Below are positions 35,163 through 42,665 of a DNA stretch of 64,000 bases, piece by piece (within the stretch, counting starts at the first letter, position 1; every line of letters begins with the position of its first letter). The notes beneath the pieces are model-generated. The model made no database searches. It was not told where the DNA came from and saw only the letters and a list, made by a program, of their open reading frames with translations. The position numbers were made by a program, and so were the translations under genes. The stretch is from Pseudomonas sp. MN1F (GTDB taxonomy: Bacteria > Pseudomonadota > Gammaproteobacteria > Pseudomonadales > Pseudomonadaceae), in NCBI RefSeq assembly GCF_009391885.1, contig NZ_VZII01000011.1:39759-103758 (forward strand). The letters run 5' to 3'.

Positions 35163-36374
35163 TCAGACCCGTGCAGCGGTAACCGCTGCCGAGCCCCAAG
35201 TGGTGCGCCAGCGTTGCTTGACCCCGTGCAGGCCGAACCAGGCGAGCAGGCCGAGGCTGGCGAACAGCCACAGGCCCAGCTGATAGTCGCCGGTGTGCTG
35301 CTTGATGGCGCCGAGCCCTGCCGCCAGCAGGAAGCCGCCGATGCCACCGGCCATGCCGATCAGCCCGGTCATCACACCGATCTCCTGGCGGAAGCGTTGG
35401 GGTACCAGTTGGAACACCGCGCCATTGCCGGCACCGAGGCCGAGCATGGCACTGACGAACAGTGCCAGGGCGGCTGCGGCGCTCGGCAGGTTGAAGCCGA
35501 CTGCGGCGATGCAGATGGCGGCCACGCTGTACATGCCGAGCAGGGTGCGGATGCCGCCGAAGCGGTCGGCCAGGGCGCCACCCAGCGGGCGCATCAGGCT
35601 GCCGGCGAACACGCAGGCGGCGGTGTAGTAGCCAGCGGTGATCGGGCTCAGGGCGTACTGGTCGCTGAAGTAGCCAGGCAGGGCGCTGGCCAGGCCGATG
35701 AAGCCGCCGAAGGTGACACTGTAGAAGAACATGAACCACCAGCTGTCACGATCGCCCAGGGCCTTGAGGTAGTCGGCTGCCGCCTTGGGCTTGGGCCGCT
35801 GCGGGGCATTGCGGGCAAGCAGGGCGAACAGCGCCAGGGCCAGCAACAGCGGGAGCACGGCAAAGCCGAATACGTTGTTCCAGCCAAACCCGGCGGCCAG
35901 CACCGGGGCGAGCAGGGCGGCGAACACCGTACCGGAGTTGCCTGCGCCGGCGATGCCCATGGCCTTGCCCTGGTGTTGTGGCGGATACCACTGCGAGGCG
36001 AGCGGCAGCGACACGGCGAACGAGGCGCCGGCCACGCCGAGGAACACACCCAGCAGCAGGGCTTGCTCATAAGTGTGCACACCCAGGTACCAGGCGCAGG
36101 CCAAGGCGAGGATGACGATCACCTGGCCGATCAGGCCAGCGGTCTTCGGCGACAGGCGATCGACCAGTACACCCATGATGAAGCGCAGCACTGCACCGGC
36201 AAGGATTGGCGTGGCCACCATCAGCCCGCGCTGCTGGGCGCTCAGTTGCAGGTCGGCGGCGATCTGCACTGCCAGCGGGCCAAGCAGGTACCAGACCATG
36301 AAGCTCAGGTCGAAATACAGGAACGCGGCGAACAGCGTGGGCACATGCCCGGATTTCCAGAAGCTGGTACTCAT
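35163..36374 (-). CDS. nasA: Nitrate/nitrite transporter of the NNP family (NasA/NarK)
   Basis: This 403-residue MFS protein starts at ATG 36374 (MSTSFWKSGHVPTLFAAFLYFDLSFMVWYLLGPLAVQIAADL) with GAGGTG just upstream; the longer frame runs through the leader terminator and is rejected. NNP signatures include GVFLGVAGASFAVSLPLASQWYPPQHQGKAMGIAGAGNSGTVFAALLAP and a second glycine-rich signature (SAMLGLGAGNGAVFQLVPQRF). It imports nitrate for assimilation. Expression is predicted to need sigma54 and NasT antitermination, because a sigma54 promoter and an ANTAR-type leader lie immediately upstream. Confidence 0.93.
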   Translation of the reverse strand: MSTSFWKSGHVPTLFAAFLYFDLSFMVWYLLGPLAVQIAADLQLSAQQRGLMVATPILAGAVLRFIMGVLVDRLSPKTAGLIGQVIVILALACAWYLGVHTYEQALLLGVFLGVAGASFAVSLPLASQWYPPQHQGKAMGIAGAGNSGTVFAALLAPVLAAGFGWNNVFGFAVLPLLLALALFALLARNAPQRPKPKAAADYLKALGDRDSWWFMFFYSVTFGGFIGLASALPGYFSDQYALSPITAGYYTAACVFAGSLMRPLGGALADRFGGIRTLLGMYSVAAICIAAVGFNLPSAAAALALFVSAMLGLGAGNGAVFQLVPQRFRQEIGVMTGLIGMAGGIGGFLLAAGLGAIKQHTGDYQLGLWLFASLGLLAWFGLHGVKQRWRTTWGSAAVTAARV

Positions 36375-36408
36375 CGAACACCTCACTCGGCAATGCAACG
36401 GAAACGAA

Positions 36409-36494
36409 AAAGACGCCGCTACCCGGTCCACTGGCGTGGAGGGGAGAGCGACGTCTTTGTCGGGAGTTTTATGAGGCAACCGCCGTTGGCTACC
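36409..36494 (-). promoter_or_regulatory. nasA leader: two ANTAR-type hairpins and overlapping terminator
   Basis: Read on the minus strand, hairpin P1 (36494-36475) is GGTAGCC, loop AACGGC, GGTTGCC. Hairpin P2 (36462-36449) is CGAC, loop AAAGAC, GTCG. Both six-base loops have A at position 1 and G at position 4, the rule for ANTAR targets. A terminator stem then forms between AAAGACGTCGCT (36458-36447) and AGCGGCGTCTTT (36420-36409), followed by more T. Its 5' arm overlaps the P2 loop and 3' strand, so the two folds exclude each other. This is the expected NasT-controlled attenuator. Confidence 0.85.
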
Positions 36495-36508
36495 GGTGGA
36501 TTATCTTC

Positions 36509-36525
36509 AGCAAGAGCTGGGCCAA
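36509..36525 (-). promoter_or_regulatory. Sigma54 (RpoN) promoter of nasA
   Basis: On the minus strand TTGGCCCAGCTCTTGCT gives GG-N10-GC spacing with the TTGCT -12 element. Transcription would begin about a dozen bases downstream, near 36499, immediately before the first ANTAR hairpin. This agrees with nitrogen-limitation control of nitrate uptake. Confidence 0.8.
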
Positions 36526-36561
36526 CTTTTTGGATCTGGCAGCCCTGTCGATACTGCCGGG

Positions 36562-37137
36562 CTAGCCGAGCATTTCATGCATGGCGATGATCTGCTCGGC
36601 CACCTGGATCAACTTCTGCTGCCGGCTCATGGCCTGCCGGCGCATCAGGGTGTAGGCCTGTTCCTCGTTGCAGTCCTTCATCTTCATCAGCAGCCCCTTG
36701 GCCTGCTCGATGCGCTTGCGCTCGGCCAGTTGCTGGTCGCGGGCCAGCAGCAGGGCCTTGAGCGCCTGGTCGCTCTCGAAGCGCGCCATGGCTACATCGA
36801 GAATGGGCTGCAGCCGCGCCGCATGGATGCCTTCGACGATGTAAGCGCTGACCCCGGCCTGGATCGCCTGGCGCATCACCGCCGGGTCGTGCTCGTCGGT
36901 GAACAGCACGATTGGCCGTGGCTGGTCGCGGCTGACCAGCACCACCTGTTCCATCACGTCACGGTCGGGTGAGTCGGTATCGATCAGCACCACGTCCGGA
37001 CGCACTGTTTCGACGCAGGCCGGCAAGTCGATGGTCAGGTCTGGGGCCTCGATCACTTCGAACCCGGCTTCGCGCAGTGCGGCCTTGAGACGGCCAAGTT
37101 TCTTCTGGGTGTCGTCGATCAGCAGTATGCGCAGCAT
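36562..37137 (-). CDS. nasT: Nitrate-responsive antiterminator NasT (receiver + ANTAR)
   Basis: This 191-residue protein has a receiver domain (MLRILLIDDTQKKLGRLKAALREAGFEVIEAPD, VVLIDTDSPDRDVMEQV) and a C-terminal ANTAR RNA-binding domain (about 125-190: ALKALLLARDQQLAERKRIEQAKGLLMKMKDCNEEQAYTLMRRQAMSRQQKLIQVAEQII). NasT binds two-hairpin leader RNA and prevents termination. Without nitrate it is sequestered by NasS. It starts at ATG 37137, 11 bases after nasS; a slightly longer frame to 37152 would overlap nasS. Its likely target is the leader immediately downstream. Confidence 0.95.
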   Translation of the reverse strand: MLRILLIDDTQKKLGRLKAALREAGFEVIEAPDLTIDLPACVETVRPDVVLIDTDSPDRDVMEQVVLVSRDQPRPIVLFTDEHDPAVMRQAIQAGVSAYIVEGIHAARLQPILDVAMARFESDQALKALLLARDQQLAERKRIEQAKGLLMKMKDCNEEQAYTLMRRQAMSRQQKLIQVAEQIIAMHEMLG

Positions 37138-37148
37138 GGCGAAGGCCC

Positions 37149-38351
37149 TCACAGACCGATCCGGGCATCGGGCGTATCGCCCAAGGCGTGCAGGCGGAAG
37201 CTGCGGGCGTAGGCATACGGATCACTGCCGTCCCAGCGTATGCCGTCGATCAGCAGGCTGCTGCGCATGGCTGACTCGGGGCAGGGCACGCCGAGTGCGC
37301 TGGCGGCCTCGCGGTACAGCTGCAACAGCTGCACCTGGCGAGCCACACCGAGGTAGTCGGGGTCGTCGCGCAGCAGGCCCCAGCGGCGGAATTGGGTCAT
37401 GAACCACATGCCATCCGACAGGTAAGGCAGGTTGGCGCGGCCTTGGTCGTATAGGCGCAGAGCGTGCCGGTCATGCCAGGCATTGCCGAGGCCGTCCTGA
37501 TAGTCGCCTAGCAGGCGCGGCTCGACGTTTTCCAGCGGTGTGTCGAGGTAGGCACTACCGCTGAGCAGTTGCGCGGTGCTGCGCAGGTTCTCCGGGCTCT
37601 GCTCGATGAACCGGCTGGCAGCGAGTACCGCCTTGACCAGTGCGCGTGCGCTATTGGGGTAGTGCTCGACAAAGGCGCGGGTGCTGGCCAGTACCTTCTC
37701 CGGGTGGTCGGGCCAGATCGACTGGCTGGTGGCCAGGGTGAAGCCCTGGCCCTGGCTGACGGCGGCAGCCGCCCAAGGCTCGCCCACGCAGAAACCGTCG
37801 ATGCGCCCGGCCTGGATATGTGCCGCCATCTGGGCCGGCGGCACCACCACGCTGGTGACGTCATGCAACGGGTGGATGCCCTGGCTGGCCAGCCAGTAAT
37901 ACAGCCACATGGCGTGGGTGCCGGTGGGAAAGGTCTGGGCGAAGGTCAGCCGTGCGCCATGCTGGTGCACCCGTTGCGCCAGTGCCTCAGGGCTGGTCAC
38001 ACCCTGGTGCTGCAAAGCCGGCGACAGGTTGATGGCCTGGGCATTCTGGTTCAGCCCCATCAGCACCGCCATGTCGCTGGCCGGAACACCGCCGATGCCC
38101 AGGTGCACGGCGTAGACCAGGCCGTACAGGCAATGGGCAGCATCCAGCTCGCCGCTGGCCAGCTTGTCGCGCAGGCCGGCCCAGGAGCCCTGGCGTTTGA
38201 GGTTGAGGGTCAGGCCGTGCTGCTGGGCGAAGCCCTGAGTGGCGGCGACTACCACCGAGGCGCAATCGGTCAGGGCCATGTAGCCGATGTTGAGGCTGGG
38301 TTTTTCCGGTGCATCGCTGCCGTTTACCCAGGCTAGAGGTGCTGTATTCAC
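37149..38351 (-). CDS. nasS: Nitrate-binding sensor NasS
   Basis: This 400-residue protein resembles the periplasmic nitrate-binding protein NrtA but lacks a signal peptide, as expected of the cytosolic sensor NasS. GTG 38351 (MNTAPLAWVNGSDAPEKPSLNIGYMALTDCASVVVAATQGFA) has AGGA five bases upstream. Family stretches include KRQGSWAGLRDKLASGELDAAHCLYGLVYAVHLGIGG, FPTGTHAMWLYYWLASQGI and GRIDGFCVGEPWAAAAV. It binds nitrate and then releases NasT. It is co-transcribed with nasT. Confidence 0.94.
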   Translation of the reverse strand: MNTAPLAWVNGSDAPEKPSLNIGYMALTDCASVVVAATQGFAQQHGLTLNLKRQGSWAGLRDKLASGELDAAHCLYGLVYAVHLGIGGVPASDMAVLMGLNQNAQAINLSPALQHQGVTSPEALAQRVHQHGARLTFAQTFPTGTHAMWLYYWLASQGIHPLHDVTSVVVPPAQMAAHIQAGRIDGFCVGEPWAAAAVSQGQGFTLATSQSIWPDHPEKVLASTRAFVEHYPNSARALVKAVLAASRFIEQSPENLRSTAQLLSGSAYLDTPLENVEPRLLGDYQDGLGNAWHDRHALRLYDQGRANLPYLSDGMWFMTQFRRWGLLRDDPDYLGVARQVQLLQLYREAASALGVPCPESAMRSSLLIDGIRWDGSDPYAYARSFRLHALGDTPDARIGL

Positions 38352-38478
38352 GAAGGTCCTCGCCCGTACTGAATAGGCTGTAGGCAAGGGAAGTTGCAAC
38401 CCATGTGCCAAGCCCCTGTCATGCCGGGCGCGCGCTGGCTATAATCGCTGCCTCACTCACCCCGAGCCTTGCCCGCCC

Positions 38479-39504
38479 ATGTATACCCTGGCCCGCCAGC
38501 TGCTGTTCAAGCTTTCCCCGGAAACCTCCCATGACCTGTCCCTGGACCTGATCGGCGCCGGTGGCCGGCTTGGGCTCAACGGTGTGCTGTGCAAGCAGCC
38601 GGCCGCGCTGCCGGTGACCGTGATGGGCTTGAACTTCGCCAACCCGGTGGGGCTGGCGGCGGGCCTGGACAAGAACGGCGCGGCCATCGACGGCTTCGCC
38701 CAGCTGGGCTTCGGCTTCGTCGAGATCGGCACGGTGACCCCGCGTCCGCAGCCGGGCAACCCCAAGCCACGGTTGTTCCGCCTGCCGCAGGCGACGGCGA
38801 TCATCAACCGCATGGGCTTCAACAACCTGGGCGTCGATCACCTGCTCGAGCGCGTGCGTGCTTCGCGCTACGACGGCGTGTTGGGCATCAATATCGGCAA
38901 GAACTTCGACACCCCGGTCGAGCGTGCGGTCGACGATTACCTGATCTGCCTGAACAAGGTCTATACCGAGGCCAGCTACATCACCGTCAACGTCAGCTCG
39001 CCGAACACCCCGGGCCTGCGCAGCCTGCAGTTCGGCGACTCGCTCAAGCAACTGCTCGATGCCTTGGCCGAACGCCGTGAGCAACTGGCCACCGAGCATG
39101 GCAAGCGGGTGCCGCTGGCGATCAAGATTGCGCCAGACATGAGCGACGAGGAAACCGCGCTGGTGGCAGCGGCCCTGATGCAATCGGGAATGGATGCGGT
39201 GATTGCCACCAACACCACCCTGGGCCGCGAGGGCGTCGAAGGGCTGGAGCATGGTGGCGAGGCCGGTGGCCTGTCGGGTGCGCCGGTGCTGGAGAAGAGC
39301 ACACACATTGTGAAGGTGCTGGCGGGCGAGCTGGGTGGCAAGCTGCCGATCATCGCCGCCGGAGGCATTACCGAAGGCCGCCATGCGGCAGAGAAGATCG
39401 CCGCTGGGGCGAGCCTGGTGCAGATCTACTCGGGCTTCATTTATAAAGGCCCGGCGCTGATTCGTGAAGCGGTGGATGCGATCGCGGCAATGCCCAAGGC
39501 CTGA
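38479..39504 (+). CDS. pyrD: Dihydroorotate dehydrogenase, quinone-dependent class 2
   Basis: This 341-residue FMN enzyme oxidises dihydroorotate to orotate in pyrimidine synthesis. The N-terminal membrane-associating helices ([26 protein letters not shown]) mark class 2. The barrel has [63 protein letters not shown] (catalytic Ser loop) and YSGFIYKGP. It is full length, with normal codon use. Confidence 0.97.
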   Translation: MYTLARQLLFKLSPETSHDLSLDLIGAGGRLGLNGVLCKQPAALPVTVMGLNFANPVGLAAGLDKNGAAIDGFAQLGFGFVEIGTVTPRPQPGNPKPRLFRLPQATAIINRMGFNNLGVDHLLERVRASRYDGVLGINIGKNFDTPVERAVDDYLICLNKVYTEASYITVNVSSPNTPGLRSLQFGDSLKQLLDALAERREQLATEHGKRVPLAIKIAPDMSDEETALVAAALMQSGMDAVIATNTTLGREGVEGLEHGGEAGGLSGAPVLEKSTHIVKVLAGELGGKLPIIAAGGITEGRHAAEKIAAGASLVQIYSGFIYKGPALIREAVDAIAAMPKA

Positions 39505-39514
39505 AGGCGGCCAT

Positions 39515-39539
39515 AAAAAAGGGCCCCGTCAAGGGGCCC
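39515..39539 (-). terminator. Rho-independent terminator downstream of rmf
   Basis: GGGCCCC (39521-39527) and GGGGCCC (39533-39539) pair exactly. The run of A at 39515-39520 gives a T tract on the minus strand, so it is oriented to end rmf transcripts about 60 bases after its stop. The hairpin may also slow pyrD transcription coming the other way. Confidence 0.85.
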
Positions 39540-39600
39540 CTGGGCCGAAGCCCGCCGCCCGGATAGGGCGCGCATGGTAACTCGAATTCAGTGTCCTCGT

Positions 39601-39816
39601 TCAGCCAACGGCGTGATTTTCGTTGAGTCTATGGATGCCAGCGGTGCCAGTCATTCCGTCCCAGTTATCACCGCGACCTTCGCGCCAGCCGTTGATCCAG
39701 GCTTGGCGAACAGAAGGAAGTGTAAAGGGGCAAAGTTCGCGGGATTTGCCGGTGACCCCGTATTGGTAGCCACGTGAATATGCTCTTTCCAACGGATCAC
39801 GCTTAAGTCTTCTCAT
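39601..39816 (-). CDS. rmf: Ribosome modulation factor
   Basis: This 71-residue basic protein reads MRRLKRDPLERAYSRGYQYGVTGKSRELCPFTLPSVRQAWINGWREGRGDNWDGMTG. It has the RMF pattern (KRDxLERAxxRGYQxGxxGxSxExCP, then QxWxxGWREGR). RMF dimerises 70S ribosomes into inactive 100S particles in stationary phase. GAGGG precedes ATG 39816. Its C-terminal tail is somewhat longer than in E. coli. Confidence 0.95.
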   Translation of the reverse strand: MRRLKRDPLERAYSRGYQYGVTGKSRELCPFTLPSVRQAWINGWREGRGDNWDGMTGTAGIHRLNENHAVG

Positions 39817-40378
39817 AGGGTGTTGCCCTCACTTGTTGACTGTAATGTCCCGTCGGCCTCTCCGAGGCCGGGCAGAGTCTTTCTGCCGGTTTTGCGCTCG
39901 CTGCCGGCGTGGCGAGCTGAAGGTGCCGCCTCGTTGCGAAGCGGCCTGAGACCAGTTCTAACGAATGCAGGTCACCCTGTGAATGATCGATTTGTCATAA
40001 GCACGTAACCTTTCCAAGGGTGAAGGGATAAGTAAATAAATGCGACTCAACCTTGTTTGGCGTTGAGCCCGCTATGATCAGGGTTTGCCGAACCTTGACG
40101 TCATTTCGCCAGCGTTGCGACGAGATGGCAGAAATATCTGGTAATGCGACGAAGGGTCACACGGGCTCTGAAGTCGACGGAAATTATTGGTACTGCCTGA
40201 TGATCTAAGCTGTTTTTGCCACCTGGTGAGCGGCAGATCGATCAGGCGGCCCGGCCCCCGGCTGCGATGACGCAGTCGGGAAGGCCACTCGGACGCTTGC
40301 TGGAAGGGCGTTCGGGCAAACATCGGCAAGGCGATGCGTCGCCTCGTCACTTACATAGCCCAAGGCGCTGGAAAACTC
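39817..40378. other. Intergenic region between rmf and rlmKL with rmf leader hairpins
   Basis: Close to rmf two adjacent stems are visible: CGGCCTC/GAGGCCG within 39854-39870 and GGCAGA/TCTGCC within 39871-39887. They would lie in the rmf 5' untranslated region if transcription starts upstream of them. The remainder must carry the rmf and rlmKL promoters. The frame at 39820-40008 on the plus strand runs through these stems and does not look like a protein, so no gene is called. Confidence 0.5.
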
Positions 40379-42571
40379 ATGTCGGACCGTTTCGAACTCT
40401 ATCTCACCTGCCCCAAAGGCCTGGAAGGCCTGCTTGCCGAAGAGGCCCGAGGCCTCGGCCTGGATGAAGTGCGTGAGCACACCTCGGCCATTCGCGGCGC
40501 CGCCGACATGGAAACCGCCTACCGCCTGTGCCTCTGGTCACGCCTGGCCAACCGCGTGTTGCTGGTGCTCAAGCGCTTTTCGATGAAGAACGCCGACGAC
40601 CTCTACGATGGCGTGAACGCTGTCGATTGGGCTGACCACCTGGCCGCCGATGGCACCCTGGCCGTGGAATTCAGCGGCCATGGCTCGGGCATCGACAACA
40701 CCCATTTCGGTGCGCTCAAGGTCAAGGACGCAATCGTCGACAAGCTGCGCAACCGTGAGGGCCTGCGCCCTTCGGTAGAAAAGGTCGACCCGGATGTACG
40801 CGTGCACCTGCGCCTGGACCGTGGCGAGGCGATCCTCTCGCTCGACCTGTCAGGCCACAGCCTGCACCAGCGTGGCTACCGCCTGCAGCAAGGCGCCGCG
40901 CCGCTGAAGGAAAACCTGGCGGCGGCGGTGCTGATCCGCGCCGGCTGGCCGCGCATTGCCGCCGAAGGCGGCGCCCTGGCCGACCCGATGTGCGGTGTCG
41001 GTACCTTCCTGGTGGAGGCGGCGATGATTGCCGCCGACATCGCGCCCAACCTCAAGCGTGAGCGCTGGGGCTTCAGTGCCTGGCTCGGCCATGTGCCGGC
41101 CACCTGGCGCAAGGTCCACGAAGAGGGCCTGGCCCGCGCGCAAGCGGGCCTTGCCAAGCCGCCACTGTGGATTCGCGGTTATGAGGCCGACCCACGGCTG
41201 ATCCAGCCGGGGCGCAACAACGTCGAGCGTGCTGGCCTGGGCGACTGGGTGAAGATCTACCAGGGCGAAGTCAGCACCTTCGAGCCACGCCCGGACCAGA
41301 ACCAGAAAGGCCTGGTCATCAGCAACCCGCCATACGGTGAGCGCCTGGGTGACGAGGCCAGCCTGTTGTACCTCTACCAGAACTTTGGCGAGCGCCTGCG
41401 CCAGGCCTGCATGGGCTGGGAAGCGGCGGTGTTCACTGGCGCACCGGAGCTGGGCAAGCGCATGGGCATCCGCAGCCACAAGCAATATGCCTTCTGGAAC
41501 GGCGCCTTGCCGTGCAAGCTGCTGCTGTTCAAGGTCCAGCCTGACCAGTTCGTCACCGGCGAGCGCCGCGAGGCCCAGGCCGACAATGGCGAGACGCGTC
41601 GCCCAGCGGCGGTTGCCAGCGAGCCGGCACGCCTGTCGGAAGGCGCGCAGATGTTCGCCAACCGCCTGCAGAAGAACCTCAAGCAGCTTGGCAAGTGGGC
41701 CCGCCGCGAGCAGGTCGACTGCTACCGCCTGTACGATGCCGACATGCCTGAGTATGCCCTGGCAGTCGACCTCTACCAGGACTGGGTGCACGTGCAGGAA
41801 TACGCCGCCCCGCGCTCCATCGACCCGGACAAGGCCCAGGCACGCCTGCTCGATGCCCTGGCGGCAATCCCCCAGGCACTGAACATCGACCCGCAGCGCG
41901 TGGTGCTCAAGCGCCGCGAGCGCCAGAGCGGCACCCGCCAGTACGAGCGCCAGGCCACCGAAGGTCGCTTCCAGGAAGTGAACGAAGGCGGCGTCAAGCT
42001 GCTGGTCAACCTTACCGACTACCTCGATACCGGGCTGTTCCTCGACCACCGCCCGATGCGCATGCGCATCCAGCGCGAGGCCAACGGCAAACGCTTCCTC
42101 AACCTGTTCTGCTACACCGCCACGGCTACCGTGCACGCGGCCAAGGGCGGTGCCCGCAGCACCACCAGCGTCGACCTGTCGAAAACCTACCTGGACTGGG
42201 CACGGCGCAACCTGTCGTTGAACGGCTTCTCCGAGCGTAACCGCCTGGAGCAGGGCGATGTCATGGCCTGGCTGGAGGCCAACCGCGACAGTTACGACCT
42301 GATCTTCATCGACCCGCCGACCTTCTCCAACTCCAAACGCATGGAAGGGGTGTTCGACGTCCAGCGCGACCATGTGCAACTGCTCGACCTGGCCATGGCC
42401 CGCCTGGCGCCCGGTGGCGTGCTGTATTTCTCCAACAACTTCCGCAAGTTCCGGCTCGATGAGCATGTGAGCACGCGCTATGCGGTGGAGGAGATCAGCG
42501 CCCAGACCCTGGACCCGGACTTCGCCCGCAACAACCGCATCCACCGCGCCTGGCGCCTGCAGTTGCGTTAA
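40379..42571 (+). CDS. rlmKL: Bifunctional 23S rRNA methyltransferase RlmKL
   Basis: This 730-residue fusion starts at ATG 40379 (MSDRFELYLTCPKGLEGLLAEEARGLGLDEV); the frame reaches upstream without support. A THUMP domain (about 45-155) is followed by the RlmL m2G2445 methyltransferase (ADPMCGVGTFLVEAAMIAADIAPNLKRERWGF, ISNPPYGERLGDE). The C-terminal RlmK m7G2069 methyltransferase has NLTDYLDTGLFLDHRPMRMRI, FLNLFCYTATATVHAAKGGA, and DLIFIDPPTFSNSKRM. The size is typical. Confidence 0.95.
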   Translation: MSDRFELYLTCPKGLEGLLAEEARGLGLDEVREHTSAIRGAADMETAYRLCLWSRLANRVLLVLKRFSMKNADDLYDGVNAVDWADHLAADGTLAVEFSGHGSGIDNTHFGALKVKDAIVDKLRNREGLRPSVEKVDPDVRVHLRLDRGEAILSLDLSGHSLHQRGYRLQQGAAPLKENLAAAVLIRAGWPRIAAEGGALADPMCGVGTFLVEAAMIAADIAPNLKRERWGFSAWLGHVPATWRKVHEEGLARAQAGLAKPPLWIRGYEADPRLIQPGRNNVERAGLGDWVKIYQGEVSTFEPRPDQNQKGLVISNPPYGERLGDEASLLYLYQNFGERLRQACMGWEAAVFTGAPELGKRMGIRSHKQYAFWNGALPCKLLLFKVQPDQFVTGERREAQADNGETRRPAAVASEPARLSEGAQMFANRLQKNLKQLGKWARREQVDCYRLYDADMPEYALAVDLYQDWVHVQEYAAPRSIDPDKAQARLLDALAAIPQALNIDPQRVVLKRRERQSGTRQYERQATEGRFQEVNEGGVKLLVNLTDYLDTGLFLDHRPMRMRIQREANGKRFLNLFCYTATATVHAAKGGARSTTSVDLSKTYLDWARRNLSLNGFSERNRLEQGDVMAWLEANRDSYDLIFIDPPTFSNSKRMEGVFDVQRDHVQLLDLAMARLAPGGVLYFSNNFRKFRLDEHVSTRYAVEEISAQTLDPDFARNNRIHRAWRLQLR

Positions 42572-42665
42572 TTCGACGAGGCGCATTGCGCGCCTAATGG
42601 CCAATAGCTATAACTCAGCACAGGGCCAGAAGATTCGCAGGACGCTGACGTGATGAGATCGATCT

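Noticed and set aside
39820..40008. A 62-codon frame between rmf and rlmKL
   Set aside because: It runs through leader hairpins, lacks a ribosome binding site, and has no protein-like pattern.
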